Origin: an uncultured Collinsella sp.
Lineage (GTDB): Bacteria; Actinomycetota; Coriobacteriia; Coriobacteriales; Coriobacteriaceae
Assembly (NCBI GenBank): GCA_902494625.1
Contig: CABUUB010000051.1
Coordinates: 1 to 13,331, forward strand
DNA length: 13,331 nt
Direction of reading: 5' to 3'
In this document: positions 5,788 to 13,331 of the stretch, one piece after another
Layout: each line of letters begins with the position of its first letter
Position numbering within the stretch: the stretch's first letter is position 1
The notes under the pieces: generated by a model
What the model was told of the DNA's origin: nothing
The model's input: only the letters and a program-made list of their open reading frames with translations
Database searches by the model: none
Position numbers and translations under genes: made by a program

Positions 5788-5815
5788 AAAACCGCTCCTC
5801 CGGGGGCGGTTTTTA
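5788..5815 (+). terminator. Terminator of the yerC-like gene
   Basis: AAAACCGC (5788-5795) pairs with GCGGTTTT (5806-5813). The stem extends inward to 11 bp (one G-T pair) around a UCCG tetraloop, with the T-run at 5810-5814. It separates yerC from addB, so addB needs a promoter within 5816-5947, where no strong one could be identified. Confidence 0.88.
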
Positions 5816-5947
5816 TATGCCCGCAATCGGCCGGTGCGTTGGGGTCAGGTTGCTTTGTACCAAAAGATGGAGCTGCGGTGGCAATGTGTCCGCTTGGGCG
5901 GGTAGGATGGATGCATTGATTATTGCGAACAGTTTGAGCGGAGGACC

Positions 5948-8900
5948 ATGCCTGTTCGAATCTATACCACCAATGCCGGCACGGATTTGAGTGATGCCGA
6001 GTCGGCGCTGCTTGCCGACCTTGTTGACTGCCACGGACGTGCCGTGCTGCTGACACCTACGTTTGCCGAGCTCGACCTGTGCCGTCATGATGCGGCGGAA
6101 GCCGGGATTTCGCTGGGTATTGACTACAAGACGCCTACATCGTGGCTTCGCTCGCTTTGGGAGCTTTTGGGCGACGGGCGCGGTTTCGTCGACAACCTGC
6201 AGCGCCAGATGCTGTTCTCGGACATGGTCACGCGTCTCGACGATGCCGACCTGCAGCCGCTTTCGCGCAGCCAGGGCACAGTGCGCATGCTCGCGCGCAT
6301 GGCCCGCGACGTGTTGCCGGGCGTTGCGGGGACGGGTGCCGAACGATGCCGTGGCGACAACTGCCAGCCTGAGCCAAAAAGCGAGGCCGAGGCTCGTGTG
6401 TTCGAGCTTTTGCGCGCCTACGCGGGCGGTTTGGACCGTCGAGATATGGTTGAGCCCTGCGAGGCAGCTGACATTATGACCAGTGTCCTGGCCGATAGCC
6501 TGCTGGCGTGCACTCGCGCCGTATGCGTGCGCGGTATCACGTCGTTTACGCACGGTCTGCTCGAGCTGCTGTCTGCCGTGGCGAACAATGGGGGAGAGGT
6601 CGTCGTGCTGCTTGCCCGCGAGCAGGCGGCGATGCGCGAGGAGCTTGCCGCGGCATTTGATGCCCGCGATGTGTTGTTTGAGATCGCGCCGCTAGGGGAG
6701 GGTGTCGGCGCGTCTGATGCCGCTTGCGGGACCGCCGCTCAGCCTGTCTTTATTGAGGTCGCTGGCCCCCATGCCCGTGCTCATGCTTATGCGGACGCAA
6801 TTGATGATCTGGTAAAAACGTGCCGGGGTTCCGAGGTCGACGGCGCCTCTGCCGACCCCGTGCGCGTGCTCGTTGTTTCTGCCCGGGCACCCCAGCTGTT
6901 CGGTGAGCTCGCCTCTCGTCTGGCGGCTCGTCATATCGCTGCCGAGACGACTGAGTTCACGGCGTTTTTCCAGTCCATCGTGGGCAGGCAGTTTACGGCG
7001 CTCGCCAGCCTGATCGAGCGTATGAAAGCCGCCGACGAGGGCACCGCTTCCAAGACCGAGTGGTGGCCCGCTCCAGAGCTTACCGACTGGATCTACAGTC
7101 CGCTTTCGGGTACCGACGCCGCGAGCGCCCGCGGCTTCGACAAGAACATGCGCCTGTCGCGCGGCAAGACCACTGCGGGCGTCAAGAGCCTACTGCAGAG
7201 CGTGCAGGGCCAGGTGAGGGGCGCCCGCAAGGCCGCCAGCGAAGATAACTGGTTTAAGAACGTACCATGCGTGGTCTCGGACGTGTTTCAGACGCTGTGG
7301 CGCGACAAACCCGTGACGGCGCTCAAGGCCATGCTCGCCGTTGCCGAGGCGCTGCCCGATCGCGCTCTGGGCGGCCTTGACGGCCAGGCCCGTCGCCAGG
7401 CAGAGACGGCTTTGCTGCGCCATGCCATCGACATCCTTATGAACGATGCTCGCGCGCTCGACGTGTCGCAGGCCGCGACCGTGCCGGTTCTCGACGGCGT
7501 TCGAACCAAGGTGGACAAGCGCAGTACCGCTTACGATTACGCGACCTACGAGGTCGATCGCACGCCACGGGCACAAGTGCGCTTCGTGTCGCTTGCCGAT
7601 GCGTCGGTTTTGCGTCCTGGCGGCTACGATGCCGTGCTGTTTGCCGATGTCGACCTGGACAGCTACCCGCTTTCGCACGAAGAGGGCCCGCTTGCCACAT
7701 TGACGGCCGAGCTGCGCCGCGACGGCGTGTCTTTGGAGCCCGCCGCCCTGTTGCGCGTGCGCTTTGGCCGTGCGATGCAGGCGGCGAGCGGTCCGGTTGC
7801 GCTCACCCGCGTGACGCACGATCGCCAGGCGCGCGAGTGCTACCCGGCAGCCGTATGGACCGAGCTGCGGGCACATGCCGAGGCCGCTGGCGCTGCCAAG
7901 CCCACGCGCGTGGGCGAGGGCGATATCATCGCCGATTTTGATCCCGCTGCAGGCGAAGGTCTTAGGCGCGAGCGCGTGACCTGCGAAGCTCCTCAGCATC
8001 TGAGCGATGAAGCCATTCCGTATCTGGTCCTGCGCCGTCGCGATGGCGAGGGCGAGGACGCGCCGCTCGTGCCGCGTCTGACGTCCGCCTCGCAGATCGA
8101 GGCCTATTCTACCTGCCCACTGTGCTGGTTCGTGTCGTATCGCGTCAAGCCCCAGTCTATCGACGCGGGCTTTGGCAACATGGAGAAGGGCAACTTTGTC
8201 CACGACGTGCTGGAGCATCTGCATGCCCGTCTGCCCCAAGAGGGCATGGAGCGCGTGACGCCCGAGAATCTGCCGCGTGCGCAGGAGCTGCTGCACGAGG
8301 TCTTTGACGAGACGTTGGCCGAGCACGCCGGCAAGCGCGGCACGGAGGGCCCGCTGGTGCCGCTCTCTGCGGTGGAGGAGCGCCAAGTGGCCGAGATCTT
8401 GCCGCAGCTGGAGGGTGTGCTTGCCTACGAGTCCGAGGCACTTGCCCCCTTTGTCCCGCGCTACCTGGAGTTCGCCTTCAACGAGCTCAAGGTCGAGTAT
8501 GCCGGTTGGCCGCTTGGCGGGCGCATCGACCGCGTGGACGTGGACGCCGAGAATCGTGCCGTGGTGATCGACTACAAGCATCGCACAGGCGTTGAGGAGT
8601 TTAAGCTCGCCGACCCTACGGTGCGCGACGAGGAATCGGGCACGGCGCCCATCGACGATCCGCGCTGGTTGCCACCACATACCCAAACGCTCATCTACGC
8701 CCAGGCCATGCGCCAGGCGCTGGATTTGGACACCCGCGCGGCGCTCTACTTTTCGACCAAGGGCGGCAAGCCGGCGTTGCGCGGTGCCGCGAGCGCCGAG
8801 CTGCTCGAGGAAGAGCGCGGCGACGGTCGCATCCCGGGCCTTAAGAAAGGTTTCCCCGGCGAGGGTGGCAGCATGGACTTCGACGCCCTGCTCGATCGCG

Positions 8901-9037
8901 TTGAGGCCGGCATCGCCGAGCGCCTGCGCGAGCTCGAGGCAGGCAACGTTGCCGCCGTCGACCCGACGTCGGCTCAGGCCGCGCATGCGCGCTGCTCGTA
9001 TAACCACGAAGGAACGTTTGTAAGGAGGGACGTGTAG
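5948..9037 (+). CDS. addB: AddB/RexB-like subunit, PD-(D/E)XK nuclease
   Basis: 1029-residue partner subunit of the AddAB helicase-nuclease that resects double-strand ends and prepares 3' strands for RecA. The N-terminal two thirds is a helicase-like fold without a Walker A motif, so it is probably not an ATPase, as in RexB. The C-terminal nuclease domain (PF12705-like) starts near LTSASQIEAYSTCPLCWF (C723, C726), then GGRIDRVD (D861), VVIDYK (D875, K877) and HTQTLIYAQAM (QxxxY). AddB usually ends with C-x2-C-x5-C, which with an earlier Cys binds a 4Fe-4S cluster. Here the tail reads ARCSYNHEGTFVRRDV, keeping only C1016. GGAGG (5940-5944) is unusually close, 3 bases before the ATG, but no other in-frame start exists. 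The addA gene begins 3 bases after the stop, so the two are co-translated in one operon. Confidence 0.9.
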   Translation: MPVRIYTTNAGTDLSDAESALLADLVDCHGRAVLLTPTFAELDLCRHDAAEAGISLGIDYKTPTSWLRSLWELLGDGRGFVDNLQRQMLFSDMVTRLDDADLQPLSRSQGTVRMLARMARDVLPGVAGTGAERCRGDNCQPEPKSEAEARVFELLRAYAGGLDRRDMVEPCEAADIMTSVLADSLLACTRAVCVRGITSFTHGLLELLSAVANNGGEVVVLLAREQAAMREELAAAFDARDVLFEIAPLGEGVGASDAACGTAAQPVFIEVAGPHARAHAYADAIDDLVKTCRGSEVDGASADPVRVLVVSARAPQLFGELASRLAARHIAAETTEFTAFFQSIVGRQFTALASLIERMKAADEGTASKTEWWPAPELTDWIYSPLSGTDAASARGFDKNMRLSRGKTTAGVKSLLQSVQGQVRGARKAASEDNWFKNVPCVVSDVFQTLWRDKPVTALKAMLAVAEALPDRALGGLDGQARRQAETALLRHAIDILMNDARALDVSQAATVPVLDGVRTKVDKRSTAYDYATYEVDRTPRAQVRFVSLADASVLRPGGYDAVLFADVDLDSYPLSHEEGPLATLTAELRRDGVSLEPAALLRVRFGRAMQAASGPVALTRVTHDRQARECYPAAVWTELRAHAEAAGAAKPTRVGEGDIIADFDPAAGEGLRRERVTCEAPQHLSDEAIPYLVLRRRDGEGEDAPLVPRLTSASQIEAYSTCPLCWFVSYRVKPQSIDAGFGNMEKGNFVHDVLEHLHARLPQEGMERVTPENLPRAQELLHEVFDETLAEHAGKRGTEGPLVPLSAVEERQVAEILPQLEGVLAYESEALAPFVPRYLEFAFNELKVEYAGWPLGGRIDRVDVDAENRAVVIDYKHRTGVEEFKLADPTVRDEESGTAPIDDPRWLPPHTQTLIYAQAMRQALDLDTRAALYFSTKGGKPALRGAASAELLEEERGDGRIPGLKKGFPGEGGSMDFDALLDRVEAGIAERLRELEAGNVAAVDPTSAQAAHARCSYNHEGTFVRRDV

Positions 9038-9040
9038 ACC

Positions 9041-12000
9041 ATGGATCTTTCGACTTTGATGCCGCAACAGCTGCAGATTGTCAAAACGCTCGACCGTCCG
9101 CTGTTTGTCTCGGCGGGCGCCGGTTCGGGCAAGACCTTTACCCTCACGCGCCGCATCGTCTACGCGCTCTCGCCCGAATCAGGTCCGTTCGTTGAACATC
9201 TTGACCAGGTGCTCGCCATTACCTTTACCAAAGATGCCGCGGCCGAGATCCGTGACCGCGTGCGCCGTGCGCTTATCGACGAGGGCATGGACGAGGAGGC
9301 ACTGACCGTCGATGACGCGTGGATCTCGACCATTCACGGCATGTGCTCGCGTATCCTGCGCGCGCATGCGCTGGAGCTGGGCATCGACCCCGAGTTCACG
9401 GTGCTCACCGATACCGATGAGCTTATGGACCAGGCTGTTGAGCATGTGTTGGCCCGCGCGACGGCGCCCGATGCCGCCCCCGAGCTCGCGGCATCGCTCA
9501 AGGCCCTCTATGCCTGGTATCCCATGGCGGGCGAGGGCGGTTCCTTTGGCACCGGCACGACCATCAAGGGTCTGGTGCGCGACCTACTGGAGCTGTCGAG
9601 CCAGTTGCCGGGCGGTATGGACGACGTGTGCGTGGCGCGCGGCCAGGCCGATACCTCGGCACTCGCCGATGCCTATCGCGCGGCGCTGGGCGCAAGCAAG
9701 GCCGCGACCGAGAAGGCGCAGATGGCACTCGACGCCATCGACGCGTTCGAGGCGAGCGGCAAGACCATGGCCGATGCGGCGCGACTCATGATGTCGTGCG
9801 GCATGCCGCGGGCGAGCAAGGCATTCCCCAAGGAGCAGGCCGAGCTGCTCAAGGCCGAGGCCGCCGATGCGTTTATCAATATCGTGCTGGCCTGCGGCGG
9901 CCCGGCGCTCGATGCGCTGGTGGGCTTGGCCCACTCTGTAGAGGCCGAGTATCGCGCGCTGAAGGCCGGCCAGTCTGCCCTCGACAACAACGACCTGCTG
10001 CGCATGGCCTACGAGGCGTTGCGCGACTACCCGGCTATTCGAGCTGCCTATGAGGGCCGCTTTAAGATGGTCATGATCGATGAGTTTCAGGATACCGACC
10101 AGATGCAGGTCGATCTGATACGCTACCTGACGGGTGCGGGGGAGCGTGCACTGTGCACCGTGGGCGATGCGCAGCAGTCGATCTATCGCTTCCGCGGCGC
10201 CGAGGTCGAGGTGTTCCGTCGCCAGGAGCGCAAGGTGGGCTCGTCTGCCGCGCCCGAGGCGACTGCCGTGGCCGACGCCCCTGCTGGCGAGCTCGTCAAG
10301 CTCGTGCGCAACTTCCGCAGCCACGACGAGGTGCTGCGTTATGTGGCCCGCGTCTTTGATGGCGACGACGGCGGCCTGATGCGGGGCTTTTTGGATCTTG
10401 AGGCGAGCGACGGCCGCAAGGACACGCTGGTGGCGGACGCCTCGCGTCGTCAGGCGCTCTTTGTTGCCGGCGGCAGTACGCAGGAGCGCACACAGGCCAA
10501 GGCCCGCGCGATCGCGGAGCGATTCCGCGCGCTTGCCGATGCCGGCCAGCCCCAGGGCGGCATGGTGCTGCTGCTGGGCCGTATGACCAACGCCGATGTC
10601 TATGCGCAGGCCTTCCGCGACCAGGGGCTCGACTGCGTCATCGCGGGCGGCTCGGTCTTTGCCCAAGCTACCGAGGTGCAGACGGTGCGCGCCCTAGTCT
10701 GCGCGCTCGCCAATCCGGCCGATACGGCGCAGGGTCTTATGCCACTGTTGGCTTCGCCGATGTTTGCGCTCGGCGCCCAGGAGTTCCTGGCGCTGGCGAC
10801 CAAGCTCGACAGCGAGCCGGGCGAGACGTCGCGTCGCAATATCGATGTGGGCGTCATGAGCGATTCCGATGTGCCGGGTTTGCAGAACCTGCCGCTCGTG
10901 ACGCGCGCCCGCGAGGTGCTGCGCTACGCGCTTCGTCGCGTGGGCCGCGATTCGTTCGCCGCCATCGCGCGCGACGCGGTCAATGCCTCCGGCTGGTTCG
11001 TGCGTCTGGCGCAGCGCGGCCCCGAGGGGAAGGCCGTTGCCGCCAACGTGCTCAAGGCGCTCGACGCCGTGGCCGAGGCAGAGGCCGAGCTCGGAAATTC
11101 TCCGCGCTCCATCGCGCTCGCCTTCGACCGCTTCTTGGCGGGCAAGGAAGCCCCGGGTGCCCTCAACGAGGAGGGCGACGGCGCGGTGCGCATCATGACG
11201 GTGCACGCCTCCAAGGGCCTGGAATATCCGGTCGTGGCGGTTGCGGAGTGCTTTGGCGTGCGCAAATCGTCTGGTGCGGCTCAGATGGGTCGTGTCGAGG
11301 GCGGAGCGCAGGTCGTGGCGCTGCCGGCACGCTTCGACGGCGTTAAACTCGCGGACGGTACGTTCGTGAAGGGCGATGACGTCAAAAAGCAGTTTGAGCA
11401 TGCGTTTAAGGGCAAGGGCACGTCGCTGTGGCTGCCGCCGGAGCTCATGGAGGATGTCTGTGCGACGGGTTCTCCCGCCGAGGCATTTGCTCGCCTGCGC
11501 AACGACGACCTGCAGCTCTCACTCGAGGAGCGGGCCCGCTTGCTCTATGTTGCCATGACGCGTGCGCGCGAGCTGGTGATCTTGGCGATGGATGCCGGCG
11601 TGAGCCGCGGCAAGGTGACGGCGCCGACCTTCGACGTCGAGACCGATCTGACCTACGACGTGCTTCGCCGTATTTTGCCGACCGACGCTCTGGACATGCC
11701 GCAGCTCGATGCCGACCGCCTGGTGTTCGACAACTCCCAGCCGGGCGACTACGAGCTCATTTCGCTCGCGGACTTTGCCTTTGGCGGGCAGGCGTTTGAG
11801 GCCAACGCTTCGCTGGATGCCGAGGGCAGGCTCGTTCGCGGCGATGCGGAGCCAGAGGGCGCCGGTGCAGATGCCCGCGCCGCCGTTCCCGGTCCTGCCG
11901 ACCCCGAGCCCGATGCGTTTGAGCTCGTGTATCCCCAGGCAGTGGGCGTGCGCATGGGTATCTGTCCGTATCCGGTGCGCGATTCGTACAGCTACTCGTC

Positions 12001-12673
12001 AATTGCCGCGGAGCTGCATGCCGAGTTCGAGGACCGTGCCGCCGAGGCACGCGTGCCCATGGACGAGGCTGGCGATGATGGGGAGTCGGATGGCTCGGAG
12101 ATGACGGATGCAGACGTGGCCGCTGTCGAGCCCGCCGGCAATCCCATGGCGCTGGGCTCGGCCTTCCACGCTGCCTGCCAGTGGCTCATCGAGATGGGTG
12201 CCGATGCGTTGCCCGCTGCGCGCGCCGATACGCTGGCGCGTCTGTGGCGCCTGACGCCGGAGCAGCGCGAACGCTTCGACGTTGCCCTGGACCGCTGGCT
12301 CAAGTCGGCTGTTCGTGCCGACCTGCTCGCGTGGCCGTGCGTTCGCGCCGAGGTGCCGTTCTTTTCGCTGGGCTGCGAGGACGAGGACATCGCTCGCTAC
12401 GGTGCATATGCCGAAGGCGCCATCGACGCTTTGGCGACGAACCCGGCGGATTCGTCACGCGCGCTGGTCATCGACTACAAGACGGGCGGCACACCGGACG
12501 AGACGCCGGAACAGCTGCAGGAGAAGCACGCCCTGCAGGCGCGCGTCTACGCTGATGTTCTGCACAAGGCGGGCTTTGAGGCCGTAACCGTCAAGTTCGT
12601 CCGCGTGGAGCAGGCGAATCCAGCCATCTTCGTCGAACCCGCCGAACCTCAAGTAGTCACCTACAATCTCTAG
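9041..12673 (+). CDS. addA: AddA subunit, UvrD-type helicase with C-terminal nuclease
   Basis: 1210-residue motor and nuclease subunit of AddAB, close to the usual 1,200-1,250. SF1 helicase motifs are complete: Q motif (Q9-Q10), Walker A SAGAGSGKT (24-32), DEFQDT (347-352), GDAQQSIYRFRG, LVRNFRS, MTVHASKGLEYP (719-730) and LLYVAMTRARE (about 834-844). The C-terminal RecB-like nuclease has GSAFH (H1043), AIDA (D1129), VIDYKTG (D1145, K1147) and QARVYADV, so it looks active. Two low-complexity segments rich in Ala, Glu, Asp, Gly and Pro (about 930-960 and 1006-1033) look like flexible linkers around the helicase-nuclease junction. AGGAGG (9023-9028) within the end of addB is 12 bases before ATG 9041. 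The gene follows addB by 3 bases, in the same reading frame. Confidence 0.95.
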   Translation: MDLSTLMPQQLQIVKTLDRPLFVSAGAGSGKTFTLTRRIVYALSPESGPFVEHLDQVLAITFTKDAAAEIRDRVRRALIDEGMDEEALTVDDAWISTIHGMCSRILRAHALELGIDPEFTVLTDTDELMDQAVEHVLARATAPDAAPELAASLKALYAWYPMAGEGGSFGTGTTIKGLVRDLLELSSQLPGGMDDVCVARGQADTSALADAYRAALGASKAATEKAQMALDAIDAFEASGKTMADAARLMMSCGMPRASKAFPKEQAELLKAEAADAFINIVLACGGPALDALVGLAHSVEAEYRALKAGQSALDNNDLLRMAYEALRDYPAIRAAYEGRFKMVMIDEFQDTDQMQVDLIRYLTGAGERALCTVGDAQQSIYRFRGAEVEVFRRQERKVGSSAAPEATAVADAPAGELVKLVRNFRSHDEVLRYVARVFDGDDGGLMRGFLDLEASDGRKDTLVADASRRQALFVAGGSTQERTQAKARAIAERFRALADAGQPQGGMVLLLGRMTNADVYAQAFRDQGLDCVIAGGSVFAQATEVQTVRALVCALANPADTAQGLMPLLASPMFALGAQEFLALATKLDSEPGETSRRNIDVGVMSDSDVPGLQNLPLVTRAREVLRYALRRVGRDSFAAIARDAVNASGWFVRLAQRGPEGKAVAANVLKALDAVAEAEAELGNSPRSIALAFDRFLAGKEAPGALNEEGDGAVRIMTVHASKGLEYPVVAVAECFGVRKSSGAAQMGRVEGGAQVVALPARFDGVKLADGTFVKGDDVKKQFEHAFKGKGTSLWLPPELMEDVCATGSPAEAFARLRNDDLQLSLEERARLLYVAMTRARELVILAMDAGVSRGKVTAPTFDVETDLTYDVLRRILPTDALDMPQLDADRLVFDNSQPGDYELISLADFAFGGQAFEANASLDAEGRLVRGDAEPEGAGADARAAVPGPADPEPDAFELVYPQAVGVRMGICPYPVRDSYSYSSIAAELHAEFEDRAAEARVPMDEAGDDGESDGSEMTDADVAAVEPAGNPMALGSAFHAACQWLIEMGADALPAARADTLARLWRLTPEQRERFDVALDRWLKSAVRADLLAWPCVRAEVPFFSLGCEDEDIARYGAYAEGAIDALATNPADSSRALVIDYKTGGTPDETPEQLQEKHALQARVYADVLHKAGFEAVTVKFVRVEQANPAIFVEPAEPQVVTYNL

Positions 12674-12685
12674 CCCTCAGATAAC

Positions 12686-12748
12686 TTGCGGTGGAATAGT
12701 TCCAGTATTGCGGTCCAGGTGGCCCAAGCGGGAACTATTCCACCGCAA
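12686..12748. repeat. Intergenic inverted-repeat element, copy 2
   Basis: TTGCGGTGGAATAGTTCC (12686-12703) and its exact complement (12731-12748) form 18-bp arms around a 27-base centre, starting 13 bases after the addA stop. The outer part matches copy 1 at 1646-1716 (TTGCGGTGRAATAG). Inner bases differ, but each change in one arm is matched in the other. No T-run follows. It may aid 3'-end protection or termination of addBA, or be a REP-like element. Confidence 0.85.
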
Positions 12749-12849
12749 CTGCAAGAGGAGCCGTGTTGGTTTGGCTAGGTTCGGGTGCCGTCCGCGCCGT
12801 GGGGTAAAATCGTTCAGTCAGAACACGAACCCGCATCGGAGCTCATCAC

Positions 12850-13331
12850 ATGGCATTCGTCCATCTGCACAATCACACTGTTTTTTCCATGCTCGACGGC
12901 GCAACCCGTATCCAGGATATGGTCAACCGTGCCGTTGAGCTTGGCATGCCCGCCGTGGCCATTACCGACCACGGCTACATGTATGGCGTGCCCGACCTGG
13001 CGCTGGCCTGTGACGCCGTCAACCACAACACGCCCGAGTACAAAACCTGGAGCCACGATAAGGCCTTCTTGGAAAAGGACCGCCGCGACGAGCTGGTGGA
13101 GCCCGATCCCGAGGAAAACCCGCGCGAGCATGCCCAGTATGTGAAGGACATGGCCATGTGGGACGAGAAGGGCAACATCGACGAGCTCAAGCCGCCCCTG
13201 GTCATCAAGCCCATCTTTGGCTGCGAGGTCTACTTTACGCCGGACGAGACCCTTGCCCGCGACCACAAGCCCGAGCTCTACCACATGATCCTTCTGGCCA
13301 AGGACCAGGAGGGCTACGTCAACCTGATGCA
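12850..13331 (+). CDS. dnaE: DNA polymerase III alpha subunit, N-terminal part (truncated by window end)
   Basis: First 160 residues of the replicative polymerase DnaE; the frame is open to the window edge. The N-terminal PHP domain is clear: FVHLHNHTVFSMLDGATR (H7, H9), LGMPAVAITDHGYMYG (D40, H41) and IKPIFGCEVYFTPD with E124 in the GCEVY box. The metal-type PHP residues are present, so this PHP domain may retain proofreading activity, as in many non-proteobacterial DnaE1 proteins. Between GVPDLALACDAV and IKPIFGCE there is an insertion (about residues 58-118) rich in charged residues, where homologues have only a few. GGAG (12838-12841) is 8 bases before the ATG. TAAAAT at 12805-12810 is a possible -10 with no clear -35. 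Confidence 0.95.
   Translation, partial: MAFVHLHNHTVFSMLDGATRIQDMVNRAVELGMPAVAITDHGYMYGVPDLALACDAVNHNTPEYKTWSHDKAFLEKDRRDELVEPDPEENPREHAQYVKDMAMWDEKGNIDELKPPLVIKPIFGCEVYFTPDETLARDHKPELYHMILLAKDQEGYVNLM

Noticed and set aside
7190..9067. 625-codon open frame on the minus strand inside addB
   Set aside because: An antisense shadow created by GC-rich codon bias. The plus-strand AddB nuclease motifs and start site explain the sequence; the antisense protein is rich in H, R and A and has no family features.
9584..10666. 360-codon minus-strand open frame inside addA
   Set aside because: It lies fully over the helicase motifs of AddA and has no ribosome binding site or domain, so it is a shadow.
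1..13331. CRISPR arrays, tRNA or rRNA genes, insertion sequences, toxin-antitoxin pairs or defence islands
   Set aside because: No regularly spaced direct repeats, no tRNA-like or rRNA sequence, no transposase or integrase frame, and no paired small toxin-antitoxin genes were seen. AddAB here is the standard recombination enzyme, not evidence of a new defence system.

Overview
The window is a high-GC bacterial chromosomal segment with tightly packed, mostly housekeeping genes. The gene content fits a Coriobacteriia actinobacterium, most likely Collinsella. The evidence is an AddA/AddB-type recombination nuclease pair, a TrpR-related YerC/YecD regulator, a 2-Cys (CXXC) MnmA, a cysteine-rich Rrf2 regulator, the codon usage, and intergenic inverted repeats of a kind I associate with that group. 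The genus is an inference from style and content, since no rRNA or species marker is present.

Layout, left to right. Positions 1-31 hold a strong terminator of an unseen gene. Positions 32-549 are a long, hairpin-rich non-coding stretch ending in three evenly spaced palindromes. An M42-family metallopeptidase (550-1594, +) follows; its first codons appear to carry a one-base frameshift. Between it and the convergent mnmA gene sits a 24-bp perfect inverted repeat. The leftward unit is cysK (3951-3013) then mnmA (2831-1731), with a terminator between them that is apparently overlapped by the mnmA promoter. An Rrf2-family, IscR/CymR-like regulator (4205-4633, +) is divergent from cysK, and a promoter plus palindrome can be read in the shared region. 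A small four-helix membrane protein of the phage-holin-4 superfamily (5140-4775, -) converges on the regulator across a bidirectional terminator. A yerC-like gene (5465-5764, +) follows with a structured leader and its own terminator. Then come addB (5948-9037) and addA (9041-12673), a second copy of the intergenic inverted repeat with compensatory base changes, and the first 160 codons of dnaE (12850 to the window end).

How the genes work together. The rrf2-cysK-mnmA cluster is a sulfur-handling module: cysteine synthesis, a regulator of cysteine or Fe-S status, and a tRNA thiolase that uses cysteine-derived sulfur. AddB and AddA should form the helicase-nuclease that resects double-strand breaks for RecA; the AddB here appears to lack two of the four usual Fe-S cysteine ligands. 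DnaE is the replicative polymerase and carries an insertion of about 60 residues in its PHP domain.

I did not find an obviously new multi-gene system. The most promising leads are the covarying inverted repeats, the frameshifted peptidase start, the promoter-in-terminator arrangement before mnmA, the degraded AddB cluster motif and the DnaE insertion.
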